The notes beneath the pieces were generated by a model that saw nothing but the letters and a program-made list of their open reading frames with translations, was not told where the DNA came from and did no database searches. From the NCBI GenBank assembly GCA_030603035.1, contig JAUVYQ010000014.1, positions 1 to 29,864 on the forward strand: a DNA stretch of 29,864 nucleotides, written 5' to 3'. Origin of the DNA: Phycisphaerae bacterium (GTDB lineage: Bacteria; Planctomycetota; Phycisphaerae; Sedimentisphaerales; SG8-4). The position numbers and the translations under genes are program-made. Of this stretch, positions 22,169 to 29,864 are shown one piece after another. Each line of letters starts with the position of its first letter. Positions within the stretch are counted from its first letter, which is position 1.

Positions 22169-22654
22169 ATGAAAAAAGAAAGTAGGCAAAAAGATATTTT
22201 TGGCCGCCTAAACAGCAGCCGGCGGCGGCCGTTCACTTTGCGTATGGCACCGATGATAGATATGATATTTCTGCTGCTGATATTCTTTTTTGTAGCAGCG
22301 AAGTGGAGACCGCAGGAGAATTTTTTGCCGTTCCAATTACCTGCTGCACAGGCACAGGAACGCAGCATTGGAAAACCTGAGCCTCTAATAATACATATTT
22401 TTGCAACGGAAACCGGCTGCCAGGTCCGGATAGGCGGGCTTTACACCGTCCAAATAGAAAACCAAACAATTGAGGCCGACCTGGTTGGGTTGATGGAAAA
22501 AGTAGAGAAGTGCCTGCTTGTCCAAAAAAGATTCGCTACCGACCCCGTAGAAATAATTTGCAGCCCGGAAGTAAAATGGGAACATCTGGCAAAAATATAT
22601 AATGTGTTTTACGGAATGGGCCTGACCGACATTACACTACCAATGACGGAGTAA
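22169..22654 (+). CDS. ExbD/TolR-family biopolymer transport protein
   Basis: ExbD-type proteins work with ExbB as a proton-driven motor in the inner membrane that energises outer-membrane transport. This one has 161 residues. A single transmembrane helix lies at about 29-45 (MIDMIFLLLIFFFVAA), with the essential aspartate D31 at its start, preceded by RRPFTLRMAP. The C-terminal part is a periplasmic domain. No exbB or tonB gene is adjacent, so it is an orphan here. I chose the ATG at 22169, because the longer open frame upstream (to 22085) is repeat sequence. Confidence 0.82.
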   Translation: MKKESRQKDIFGRLNSSRRRPFTLRMAPMIDMIFLLLIFFFVAAKWRPQENFLPFQLPAAQAQERSIGKPEPLIIHIFATETGCQVRIGGLYTVQIENQTIEADLVGLMEKVEKCLLVQKRFATDPVEIICSPEVKWEHLAKIYNVFYGMGLTDITLPMTE

Positions 22655-22752
22655 CACATATTGAAAATATAAAATCAAAACATAAGTATCATATGCGCGT
22701 TTATCAAAATACGAAACATAACAAACAGCATCGCTAATTAAGGAAACAGAAA

Positions 22753-23322
22753 ATGTCTTCAAAGAAGGTAAAAACCGACGCTTTGATTTATCAGGTCAAG
22801 ATAACTCTCAATGGGACCAGGCCGCCAATATGGAGAAGACTCCAGGTCAGCAATAACATAAGCCTTTCCAGATTTCACAATATAATACAAACAGTCATGG
22901 GCTGGAGCGGTTATCACTTGCACCAGTTTATAATTGACGGAGAGTACTACGGAGTTCCGCACCCGGATTATGGCTTTGAAATGAGAAATGAGAGTCGTGT
23001 CAAACTGAACCGGGTTATGTTTGCTGAAAAGGATAAGTTTATCTACGAATATGATTTTGGTGACGGCTGGGAACACATAATTGTTCTGGAAAAGATACTG
23101 CCGGCAGTATCCGGTGTGGATTATCCCGTTTGCCTGAAAGGCAAAAGAGCCTGCCCACCTGAGGATTGCGGCGGAGTCTGGGGCTACGAAAGTCTGCTGG
23201 AAACAATTCAGAACCCTGCACATCCCGAGCATGAGGAGATGTTGGAGTGGGTAGGAGGCAGTTTCGACCCGGAAGCATTTGATATGGAGCAAATCAATCT
23301 GGATTTGAAGAACCTGAGATAG
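22753..23322 (+). CDS. Plasmid pRiA4b ORF-3 family protein
   Basis: This 189-residue protein has the pRiA4b ORF-3 signature: YQVKITLNGTRPPIWRRLQV at about 13-32, VMGWSGYHLHQFIIDG at 48-63, and YDFGDGWEH at 100-108. The family is widespread in bacteria; its biochemical role is not settled. A GC-rich stretch after it (CLKGKRACPPEDCGG) has three cysteines that might bind metal, as seen in some members. AAGGAAAC lies before the ATG. The CPBP protease gene starts seven bases after its stop, so they are probably co-transcribed. Confidence 0.88.
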   Translation: MSSKKVKTDALIYQVKITLNGTRPPIWRRLQVSNNISLSRFHNIIQTVMGWSGYHLHQFIIDGEYYGVPHPDYGFEMRNESRVKLNRVMFAEKDKFIYEYDFGDGWEHIIVLEKILPAVSGVDYPVCLKGKRACPPEDCGGVWGYESLLETIQNPAHPEHEEMLEWVGGSFDPEAFDMEQINLDLKNLR

Positions 23323-23329
23323 TTTCAGC

Positions 23330-24238
23330 ATGAATAAAAATGTCAAAAAAGTCATATTATTTATCGGATTAACTTTCTTCTTTAACTGGCTTATGGCAAC
23401 TTTGTTCTTTGCTTTTGGAGGCAAGTGGAATACACCTGCTTCGCTTGCAATGGCCGCCAGTTATATGTTTGTTCCAATGGTTACGACCATCATTATCCAG
23501 AAGGTTATCTACAAAGAACCTATGAAGGACGCCTTAGGGATTTCGTTTAAGTTGAACCGATGGTTTCTGATAGCGTGGTTATTCCCACCTATTATCGCTT
23601 TTGCCTGCCTTGGGGTCAGTCTGCTTTTCCCAGGTGTCGAATACTCCCCAGGAATGGAAGGACTGCTTGAGAGATTTGAATCCGTACTTACAACAGAACA
23701 GCTCGGGCGAATGAAAAACCAAGCCAATGCCTTCCCTGCCAATCCAATTTGGGTCGGCTTGCTGTTGGGACTTTTCGCAGGCGTTACCATCAATGCGATT
23801 GCAGGCTTCGGCGAGGAACTGGGGTGGAGAGGATTTCTCCAAAAAGAGCTTGGCCACATAGGTTTCTGGAAATCATCCATATTGATAGGCGTAATCTGGG
23901 GTATTTGGCATACCCCCCTTATTCTACAGGGACATAACTATCCACAGCATCCCGTTGCAGGTTTGTTCATGATGACTATTTTGTGTGTTTTGCTTGCTCC
24001 AATTTTTAGCTATATTCGACTTAAAGCAAATTCTGTTATCGCTGCTGCTATCATTCACGGTTCACTCAATGCTACTGCGGGACTATCTTTGATGGTCGTT
24101 AAGGGAGGAAACGACTTAACCGTTGGCATTACCGGATTGGCCGAGTTCATCGTTCTTGTATTTGTGAACATAGGTTTGTTGCTGTTTGGTCGTGTTCCGG
24201 CTATATCAGGTGAGGGGAAAATAAGTTTTGAATTTTAA
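23330..24238 (+). CDS. CPBP-family intramembrane metalloprotease
   Basis: This polytopic membrane protease of the CAAX/Abi (CPBP) family has 302 residues and about seven or eight hydrophobic segments. The three family motifs are present: GEELGWRGFL (E162, E163), GVIWGIWHTPLIL (H194), and IIHGSLNA near 240. These residues bind the catalytic metal. Bacterial members are linked to bacteriocin immunity or peptide processing, but no such genes are seen here. It follows the pRiA4b-like gene by seven bases, and its end overlaps the start of the next gene by 11 bases. Confidence 0.88.
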   Translation: MNKNVKKVILFIGLTFFFNWLMATLFFAFGGKWNTPASLAMAASYMFVPMVTTIIIQKVIYKEPMKDALGISFKLNRWFLIAWLFPPIIAFACLGVSLLFPGVEYSPGMEGLLERFESVLTTEQLGRMKNQANAFPANPIWVGLLLGLFAGVTINAIAGFGEELGWRGFLQKELGHIGFWKSSILIGVIWGIWHTPLILQGHNYPQHPVAGLFMMTILCVLLAPIFSYIRLKANSVIAAAIIHGSLNATAGLSLMVVKGGNDLTVGITGLAEFIVLVFVNIGLLLFGRVPAISGEGKISFEF

Positions 24239-26525
24239 AGTATGGTTTTTAGCTTTTGGTTTTTCGCTTTTTGCTCTCTCGGCAAGCCCGGCCAATGCAA
24301 TACCTACCGCTGAGGATATCAACAGCTTGGCCGAAATGGCAAGGCTGACCGCCGATACTTTTATGCGCGAAAGCTTTGAGCTGCGTATGCGATATGAGTT
24401 CACCGGTCGATTTTCGAGGCAGGAAGATAAAGAAAATCTTCACAATCTCGTAAAAAAAACCGGCGACCAACTGCAAGCAATCGCTGAAAGCCAACGAAAA
24501 TTAAAACAGCAAATCGAAGATTATCAAGGAGATGACTGGGACAACAGATACGGCTCGACAGGTCTGTGGAGAAAGCTCTCCAGGGACCTTTACGTAACCA
24601 CTTTAAGTAAGTGTGAAATTGATTTTTATCTTGCCCTTTCATCCCAACAGTTACAAAGAAATAAAATATCACAGGATATACTGGCCCGGATAGATTCATT
24701 AAACCAAATCCACGATACAGCGTATTCACAGTTCTTAAGAGCCAAAACCCTCGCCCTGCTCGCCCGGACAGACCCGGCGTATAAACCATTAGCAAAAAAA
24801 GAATTTGATTTGCTGATGGAGCGTTCCGACATGAGGCATTCGACCGTTTTCAAAATAGCAATCGAAAGAATCAAGTTATTCGGCCCAACCGCGCCCGACC
24901 AGTTAAAAACAATAGCCGAGAGCATCGCGAAAAGCAGATGCAAAGATGACATCGAACTGGTTTTGTCGCTCGCCTTTCTACAGCGACGACACGATACCGA
25001 AACCTTTGAAAAAATTGTGCATCTCCGGCCGGAAACAGAATCTTTTCTCGGCTCGCTGATATTGCAGAATCTTTCCTGTCAGATTAAAGCAAGAAAATTG
25101 ACGGAACAAACCTTACAGCAAATTACTATTTTTGAAGCGGAGCTCGCCGTACAAAAATTATGGAATAATATATCCGAAGAACATCAAATACTCCTGGACC
25201 ATCTGGCAGGCACAGATAAGTTTCAAACGCCTTTGATACTGTACGTAACAGCAGTTACGCTTGCAGATTCGTCGCCAACCAGAGCGGTCAATCTCCTGGT
25301 AAAGGCAAGTAGACTCCAGCAACAGCAAAAAAGCGAGATGTTGGAGACGTCAGCCGAGGAAATTGCCGAACAAGCTGCAAAGCTCGCATACAATCTGCTC
25401 ACCCAAAATTCACTTAATTGCCCGGCTGTCCTCGAAGCCTTTGAAAACTACTCTGCAATAGCAAATGAGAAAATCGATGAAGAGCTGGAGTACCTCTACA
25501 GTATCGTCCTGAATGACTGCGGCAGAACCACAAAAAGCAAAGAGCTATTACAAAAGATAGCTAACCGCCCTGCCGGGAACTGGCGTAATAGAGCGAAATT
25601 AGACCTCATAGTACAACAGTTGCAGCAAACTCAAGGCAAAAACCAAAGCCGACAAAATGAACTACTTGAACAACTAAGCTACTTTATCTTAAACTGTAAA
25701 GGTCAGGATAAAAACAGCGACAGACTACGTGCGGAAGCCATAACCATTTATTGCCAAGCGCTTCTTGAATCGCCAGACAAATTGTCAGCCGAAAGAGTAT
25801 TAAATATTTTAGACAATGCCGAAACTACCCGCGGCATACGGCTTGACTTTTTCAAAGCAAAAGCACTTCAACAATTAGGCCGGTTAGAGGAGTCGGTCCA
25901 CCATATGTTTTTAGCTATCAGGATTAACAGCGGCTCACTTGCCGACGAAGTAATGGAACTGCTGGCTAAAGTTCTTGATACAATCGACGAGTTAGAATTA
26001 CAAGCGGATGATTTTGATAAAACGATTCAGGATTGTAAAAAGCTGGCTGAATTCAGCCATAAATCTATTAACGACCGGCAATCAGGTTTGCTTCTGGCAG
26101 AAATTTCTACCCTCGCATCAGATAAAGATAAGGAAAAATTATCAGAAACTGAAAAACTACTCAACAATATGGCCAGAGACAGCGATGCCAACGATGTCGA
26201 CTTTCTTCGCTGCCGGGCAAGACTGCTCACCGAGCTGGGCAAATTCGACGAGGCAGTAAAATTGTGGGATAAAATTTGCAAAATACGAAAAAGCCAGCTG
26301 ACCTCGGCAAACCAGCGAAGCTGGAAATGGTGGCGGGCCAAGTTTTATGAGCTTCACTGTTGCGCAAAAATATCACAAATACAAAAAGAGAAAGTCCTAC
26401 ATACCATTGAGGTCCTCGAAAATAGTTTCGCCGACATCCCGCCTTTGTGGGCTGAAAAACTAAGCTCGCTGAAACAACAGTGCCAGCATAGCGAAAAGCG
26501 AAAAACACAAGACGTAAGACCATAG
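24228..26525 (+). CDS. Large exported helical-repeat (TPR-like) protein
   Basis: This 765-residue protein is of unknown function. A signal peptide covers about residues 1-24 (MNFKVWFLAFGFSL to SPANA), so it is exported. The rest is almost entirely helical, with TPR-like helix pairs such as FKAKALQQLGRLEESVHHMF and FLRCRARLLTELGKFDEAVK near the C-terminus. No catalytic motif is seen; it is probably a periplasmic scaffold. The start is TTG at 24228, preceded by GAGGGG at about 24212, and it overlaps the protease gene. An ATG at 24242 is out of frame. The DNA for the signal peptide resembles the T-rich repeat at 20590. Confidence 0.7.
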   Translation: MNFKVWFLAFGFSLFALSASPANAIPTAEDINSLAEMARLTADTFMRESFELRMRYEFTGRFSRQEDKENLHNLVKKTGDQLQAIAESQRKLKQQIEDYQGDDWDNRYGSTGLWRKLSRDLYVTTLSKCEIDFYLALSSQQLQRNKISQDILARIDSLNQIHDTAYSQFLRAKTLALLARTDPAYKPLAKKEFDLLMERSDMRHSTVFKIAIERIKLFGPTAPDQLKTIAESIAKSRCKDDIELVLSLAFLQRRHDTETFEKIVHLRPETESFLGSLILQNLSCQIKARKLTEQTLQQITIFEAELAVQKLWNNISEEHQILLDHLAGTDKFQTPLILYVTAVTLADSSPTRAVNLLVKASRLQQQQKSEMLETSAEEIAEQAAKLAYNLLTQNSLNCPAVLEAFENYSAIANEKIDEELEYLYSIVLNDCGRTTKSKELLQKIANRPAGNWRNRAKLDLIVQQLQQTQGKNQSRQNELLEQLSYFILNCKGQDKNSDRLRAEAITIYCQALLESPDKLSAERVLNILDNAETTRGIRLDFFKAKALQQLGRLEESVHHMFLAIRINSGSLADEVMELLAKVLDTIDELELQADDFDKTIQDCKKLAEFSHKSINDRQSGLLLAEISTLASDKDKEKLSETEKLLNNMARDSDANDVDFLRCRARLLTELGKFDEAVKLWDKICKIRKSQLTSANQRSWKWWRAKFYELHCCAKISQIQKEKVLHTIEVLENSFADIPPLWAEKLSSLKQQCQHSEKRKTQDVRP

Positions 26526-26589
26526 CATGGAATTCAAAGTTTTAGTTGGTTATTAGCTTAAAAAGTCTAAGATTAAGGACAAGAATAAA

Positions 26590-28212
26590 ATGAATTGGAA
26601 CAAAACTTTTCGTGTATCACTATTCGTGTGCATCACACTATCCTTGTCTGTCCCTGCCATCTATGCTGTGGAGCAATACAAGCAAGTGAGCAGAGATACA
26701 ATTTCCCGAATCGTGGACGGCAGGCACGATAATGCCATAAAACGCTTTGAAGACTATCTCAAAAAACATCCTGAAGATATTGAGTCCCTGTACGGCCTGG
26801 CGGTTGCTTACGCACAAAAGAAAGATATTGACAAAGCAATGGCCTACGTCAAACAGGCCGTTGACGCAGGGCTGCCCTTCGGCCGTTTCCTCGCCGGCCC
26901 GAGGGATTTGCTGAAACCCCTGACCGACAGCACCGAATTTCAGGAACTCTCGAAAAAACACGCCGTCGAACTGCTGCACGGCCCTATGCTCGGCTGCGTT
27001 ACCGACAGCAGCGCGAAGTTCTGGGTGCGTACGACCAACAAAGTACCCATACAAGTTCTCGTAAGCGCCTCAAAGGCAATGCACCCAATCATCAAGTCCG
27101 CCATTGTAAAAACCGACGCAGGCAAAGACTTCACAGCCGTACTATCTGTGGATGGACTGCGGCCGAATACCCAGCACGATTATTATTTGCTCGTGGACGG
27201 CGAGATGGTGTCGAGACAACCACACAAACGATGGCTATTGCGCACGTTCCCCGCTGCCGGCGAGAAAGTGAAGTTTCAAATCGGCTTCGGCGGTGGAGCA
27301 GGATATACGCCTCAGTACGAAAGAATGTGGAATACGATTGCCGTACACAATCTGACCGCATTTCTTCTTCTCGGCGACAATGTCTATATCGACAACCCGA
27401 CAAGACGCGCCGTCCAGCAATACTGCTATTATCGCCGTCAAAGCCGCCCTGAATTTCGAAGCTTCACCGCCTCCACAGCCATCTACGCCATCTGGGACGA
27501 CCACGATTTCACCACCAACGACGGTTGGGGCGGCCCAGAAATCGACAAACCCGAGTGGAAGATTCCCGTCTGGCGCACATTCCGCAACAACTGGAACAAC
27601 CCGAACTACGGCGGGGGAAAAAACCGACCCGGCTGCTGGTTTGATTTTTCCATCGGCAATGTGGACTTCTTTATGCTCGACGGCCGCTATTATCGGACAA
27701 ACCCCAGGACCAAAAATCCCTCCATGCTCGGCGACGCCCAGAAAAAATGGCTATTCAAAAAGCTAAAGGCCTCTACGGCCTCCTTCAAGGTTCTCGCCTC
27801 GCCGGTGCCCTGGGCCTTTGGCACAAAGCCCGGAAGCCGCGACACCTGGGAGGGCTACAAGCAGGAACGCGAGGATATCTTTTCCTTTCTTGAGGAAAAC
27901 AGGATTGACGGCGTAATTCTCCTCTCAGCCGACCGTCATCGCTCTGACATGTGGAAGATTGAATCCGCCTTGGGCGGAAACGGATATGACTTATATGAGT
28001 TCGAAAGTTCAAGACTCACCAACATCCACACGCACGGGCTAATGCCGGGTCGCTTATTCGGCTACAATAAGAAATGCTCCTTCGGAGTGCTCTCATTCGA
28101 CACAACCATAGCGGACCCGGAAGTAACTTACCGCATTATCAGTATTGATAACGAGGTTATCTACACGCTCTCGCTCAAGAGCAGTCAGCTAACACACAAA
28201 AAAGCAAAATAA
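26590..28212 (+). CDS. Exported PhoD-like phosphatase with N-terminal TPR
   Basis: This 540-residue exported phosphodiesterase/alkaline phosphatase belongs to the PhoD-like metallophosphatase family. A signal peptide ends near IYA (26). Residues of about 40-95 form a TPR-like pair (KRFEDYLKKHPEDIESLYGL, then KDIDKAMAYVKQAVDAG), not a usual PhoD part. A fibronectin-like domain follows (HGPMLGCVTDSSAKFWVRTT at about 130-149). The metal-site motifs are LLGDNVY (D263, N264), IWDDHDF (D303-D306) and SADRHRSDMW (D448, H450). It probably acts in the periplasm or outside to release phosphate. AAGGACA lies before the ATG. Confidence 0.87.
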   Translation: MNWNKTFRVSLFVCITLSLSVPAIYAVEQYKQVSRDTISRIVDGRHDNAIKRFEDYLKKHPEDIESLYGLAVAYAQKKDIDKAMAYVKQAVDAGLPFGRFLAGPRDLLKPLTDSTEFQELSKKHAVELLHGPMLGCVTDSSAKFWVRTTNKVPIQVLVSASKAMHPIIKSAIVKTDAGKDFTAVLSVDGLRPNTQHDYYLLVDGEMVSRQPHKRWLLRTFPAAGEKVKFQIGFGGGAGYTPQYERMWNTIAVHNLTAFLLLGDNVYIDNPTRRAVQQYCYYRRQSRPEFRSFTASTAIYAIWDDHDFTTNDGWGGPEIDKPEWKIPVWRTFRNNWNNPNYGGGKNRPGCWFDFSIGNVDFFMLDGRYYRTNPRTKNPSMLGDAQKKWLFKKLKASTASFKVLASPVPWAFGTKPGSRDTWEGYKQEREDIFSFLEENRIDGVILLSADRHRSDMWKIESALGGNGYDLYEFESSRLTNIHTHGLMPGRLFGYNKKCSFGVLSFDTTIADPEVTYRIISIDNEVIYTLSLKSSQLTHKKAK

Positions 28213-28247
28213 GAATGGTGCAAACAATAGTGCAACTTAGTAAATAA

Positions 28248-28277
28248 TTTGCATAAATAGCTGCGATAAACTATAAT
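28248..28277 (+). promoter_or_regulatory. Possible sigma-70-type promoter for clpX
   Basis: TATAAT at 28272-28277 is an exact -10 box, 49 bases before the clpX ATG. TTTGCA at 28248-28253, 18 bases upstream, is a partial -35 match. The position fits a promoter that makes clpX a separate transcript from the phosphatase gene. This is pattern matching only. Confidence 0.4.
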
Positions 28278-28325
28278 ATGTAAAATGCGAAAAACCGGAT
28301 TTAATTTGCGAATAGGAACATAATA

Positions 28326-29597
28326 ATGGCCAAGCGATCGAACATTAAAAAACCTAAGACAATCTGCAGCTTCTGCGGGCGGTCGGCAAGCCAGGCTGAC
28401 GCCTTCATAGAAGGACCAAACAAGGTCTTTATTTGTCCGGAATGCGTGGACCTGTGCTACAACATCATCCAGCAGGACCAAAGACGAGTCAGCAGGGCGG
28501 GCCTGCGCCTGAAAGAAATGCCCATGCCCAGAGAAATAAAGGAATATCTCGACCAGTATGTAATTGGGCAGGAACACGCCAAAAAATATATCTCAGTTGC
28601 CGTTCACAACCACTATAAACGCCTTCTACACACCGATAGTGACGACAGCGATGTTGAAATAGACAAATCCAATGTTCTCTTAATCGGCCCGACCGGCTCC
28701 GGCAAAACACTGCTTGCCCGCACCCTCGCCCGCAAATTGAAAATGCCGTTTGCAATATGCGATGCAACCACCGTTACCGAGGCCGGATACGTCGGCGAAG
28801 ACGTTGAAAATTTTCTGCTGCGACTGCTGCAGTCCGCCGATTACGATATAGAAGCCGCCCAGCGAGGAATCGTCTATATCGATGAAATAGATAAGGTCGG
28901 CAAAACCACCCAGAACATTTCGATTACACGTGACGTCTCCGGCGAAGGCGTCCAGCAGGCGCTGCTGAAAATGCTCGAAGGAACTATTGCCAATATCCCG
29001 CCGCAGGGCGGAAGAAAGCATCCGGAACAATCTTACATACAACTTGACACCACGCAGATACTTTTTATATGCGGCGGAACCTTTGTGGGCCTGGAAAATA
29101 TCGTCAAGAAACGGCTCGGCAAAAAAATGATCGGCTTCGATTCGGAATTGTCCGGCCGAACCGATGAAAAAACCGAGTACAGCGATATAATTCAGCAGGT
29201 CATACCGGAAGATATCATCGAGTATGGAATGATTCCCGAAATGGTGGGCAGACTCCCGGTAATTACCACCCTCTCAGCTCTTGATGAAGATGCCCTTATA
29301 GACATACTAACCAAGCCGAAAAATGCGCTGAGCAAGCAGTATCAAAAATTTTTCGAGATGGAAAATGCCGAGCTTGAATTTACAGACGGCGCCTTACACG
29401 CACTGGCACGGAAGGCACTCGAGCGTGACACCGGCGCCAGGGCACTACGCGCGATTGCTGAGGAGCTGATGGTTGATTTAATGTATCAACTGCCGGAAGA
29501 GCCAAAGCCCACAAAATACGTAATTACCCGCGACATTGTCGAAGGCAAGGCCGAACTCTTCACAGCAAGACAAAAAGCAAAAAAAGAATCAGCATAA
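28326..29597 (+). CDS. clpX: ATP-dependent Clp protease unfoldase ClpX
   Basis: ClpX is the hexameric AAA+ unfoldase that feeds proteins to ClpP. It has 423 residues. The N-terminal zinc-binding domain has C14, C17, C37 and C40 (CSFC, CPEC). Walker A is GPTGSGKT at 121-128 and Walker B is VYIDEIDK at 183-190. The pore loop is GYVGED, and GGRKHPEQ is the RKH loop. IGF at 269-271 is the ClpP-docking loop. The C-terminal domain contains [16 protein letters not shown]. clpP and tig, frequent neighbours of clpX, are not present. A possible promoter lies just upstream. Confidence 0.97.
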   Translation: MAKRSNIKKPKTICSFCGRSASQADAFIEGPNKVFICPECVDLCYNIIQQDQRRVSRAGLRLKEMPMPREIKEYLDQYVIGQEHAKKYISVAVHNHYKRLLHTDSDDSDVEIDKSNVLLIGPTGSGKTLLARTLARKLKMPFAICDATTVTEAGYVGEDVENFLLRLLQSADYDIEAAQRGIVYIDEIDKVGKTTQNISITRDVSGEGVQQALLKMLEGTIANIPPQGGRKHPEQSYIQLDTTQILFICGGTFVGLENIVKKRLGKKMIGFDSELSGRTDEKTEYSDIIQQVIPEDIIEYGMIPEMVGRLPVITTLSALDEDALIDILTKPKNALSKQYQKFFEMENAELEFTDGALHALARKALERDTGARALRAIAEELMVDLMYQLPEEPKPTKYVITRDIVEGKAELFTARQKAKKESA

Positions 29598-29637
29598 AGT
29601 TTCATCTGACGGCAATTGGGCTTCAAAACTACTCCGA

Positions 29638-29697
29638 GCCCCGTTAGAAATCTTCCTTTTTTGTGTCCTGTTGCCTTTGTGGAATTTCTAACGGGGC
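29638..29697. repeat. 14-bp inverted repeat downstream of clpX
   Basis: GCCCCGTTAGAAAT (29638-29651) is the exact reverse complement of ATTTCTAACGGGGC (29684-29697), with a 32-base loop. The CCCCGTTAG/CTAACGGGG ends recur at 16772-16795 and in nagA at 16851-16858. It could end clpX transcription, but there is no T-run after the right arm. Confidence 0.7.
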
Positions 29698-29751
29698 GAC
29701 CCAGTTCGCTCATCCCTTAAGGCCACTAACCCGCATTTCTCACAGCACCAG

Positions 29752-29817
29752 TTGAAAAAAGCTCCTTTTCTGGTATAACTTGTTTAGAAAAAACAAGTTA
29801 ACAAAAAGAAAAGGAGC
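29752..29817 (+). promoter_or_regulatory. Transposase promoter and ribosome-binding-site hairpin
   Basis: TTGAAA (29752-29757) and TATAAC (29774-29779), 16 bases apart, look like a promoter with a start point near 29786. GCTCCTTTTCT (29761-29771) pairs exactly with AGAAAAGGAGC (29807-29817), which contains the ribosome binding site AAGGAG (29811-29816). Inside, AACTTGTTT (29777-29785) pairs exactly with AAACAAGTT (29791-29799). Only RNA that starts upstream would contain the left outer arm and hide the ribosome binding site. Confidence 0.6.
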
Positions 29818-29823
29818 AATACA

Positions 29824-29864
29824 ATGAAAACACACTGTAATCAAAAAACCCTCGAATTTCAAAC
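29824..29864 (+). CDS. Transposase N-terminus, probably IS1380 family (partial)
   Basis: Thirteen residues are readable before the window ends: MKTHCNQKTLEFQ. IS1380-family transposases commonly start in this way (a short M-K-x-x-C-N segment, then a phenylalanine-glutamine before the GGxITSDAG segment), so I favour that family. The call rests on very few residues and on the leader layout. AAGGAG seven bases upstream gives a strong ribosome binding site. Confidence 0.5.
   Translation, partial: MKTHCNQKTLEFQ

Larger units (their letters stand above)
29752..29864 (+). mobile_element. Left end of an insertion sequence, probably IS1380-like, cut by the window
   Basis: The start of a transposase gene, an internal promoter and a regulatory hairpin are visible at the right edge. 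I cannot place the left terminal inverted repeat, because the right end of the element lies outside the window. It begins within or just before 29700-29760. Confidence 0.5.

Overview
This looks like a chromosomal segment of an anaerobic or facultative bacterium, most likely from the Planctomycetota and perhaps class Phycisphaerae. The taxonomic guess is an inference. It rests on the ferredoxin-linked 2-oxoacid oxidoreductase, secreted polysaccharide-degrading and PhoD-type enzymes, weak Shine-Dalgarno signals, and the very large number of degenerate intergenic repeats. No phylogenetic marker was compared, and I saw no tRNA, rRNA or CRISPR array.

Layout. Positions 1-608 hold repeats and no gene. 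Next come rpmE and prfA (609-2078), an adenylate-kinase-like fusion protein (2198-3286), and an AT-richer accessory block (about 3287-5752). The block holds a methyltransferase, a three-gene HicB/DUF4258/YgiT toxin-antitoxin-like cluster and a lipoprotein. A housekeeping run follows: deoC, pabB, pabC (broken by one in-frame stop), a SagB-type nitroreductase with a small membrane partner, a NIF3 protein and scpB (5812-11800). On the minus strand are a secreted heparinase-like/esterase fusion broken by a frameshift (12022-15002) and a RusA-like nuclease (15113-15484). nagB and nagA (15712-17841) handle amino-sugar phosphates. A korDABC 2-oxoacid:ferredoxin oxidoreductase operon (17980-22028) is split by a nucleotidyltransferase/HEPN pair and by a four-helix-bundle (S23-type) gene. 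Then come exbD, a pRiA4b ORF-3 family gene, a CPBP protease, a large secreted helical-repeat protein, a PhoD-like phosphatase and clpX (22169-29597). The window ends at the start of an insertion sequence, probably IS1380-like.

How the genes fit together. DeoC, NagB and NagA feed deoxyribose and glucosamine phosphates into central metabolism. PabB and PabC make p-aminobenzoate for folate. KorDABC links 2-oxoacid metabolism to ferredoxin. The heparinase/esterase and PhoD-like proteins act outside the cytoplasm on polysaccharide and phosphate esters.

The most unusual thing is the repeat landscape. At least eight families of short degenerate repeats sit at gene junctions, often in inverted pairs around a second hairpin and often touching or supplying start codons. 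Several are translated in frame: inside PabB, ScpB and NagB, at the N-termini of DeoC and NagA, at the C-terminus of KorC, and possibly in the signal peptide of the 24228 gene. This resembles palindromic elements that insert into coding sequence (Rickettsia RPE is the known precedent), but here several unrelated families seem to do it in one 30-kb window. The second notable feature is the leader of the terminal transposase. Its ribosome binding site is buried in a hairpin that only read-through transcripts would form.
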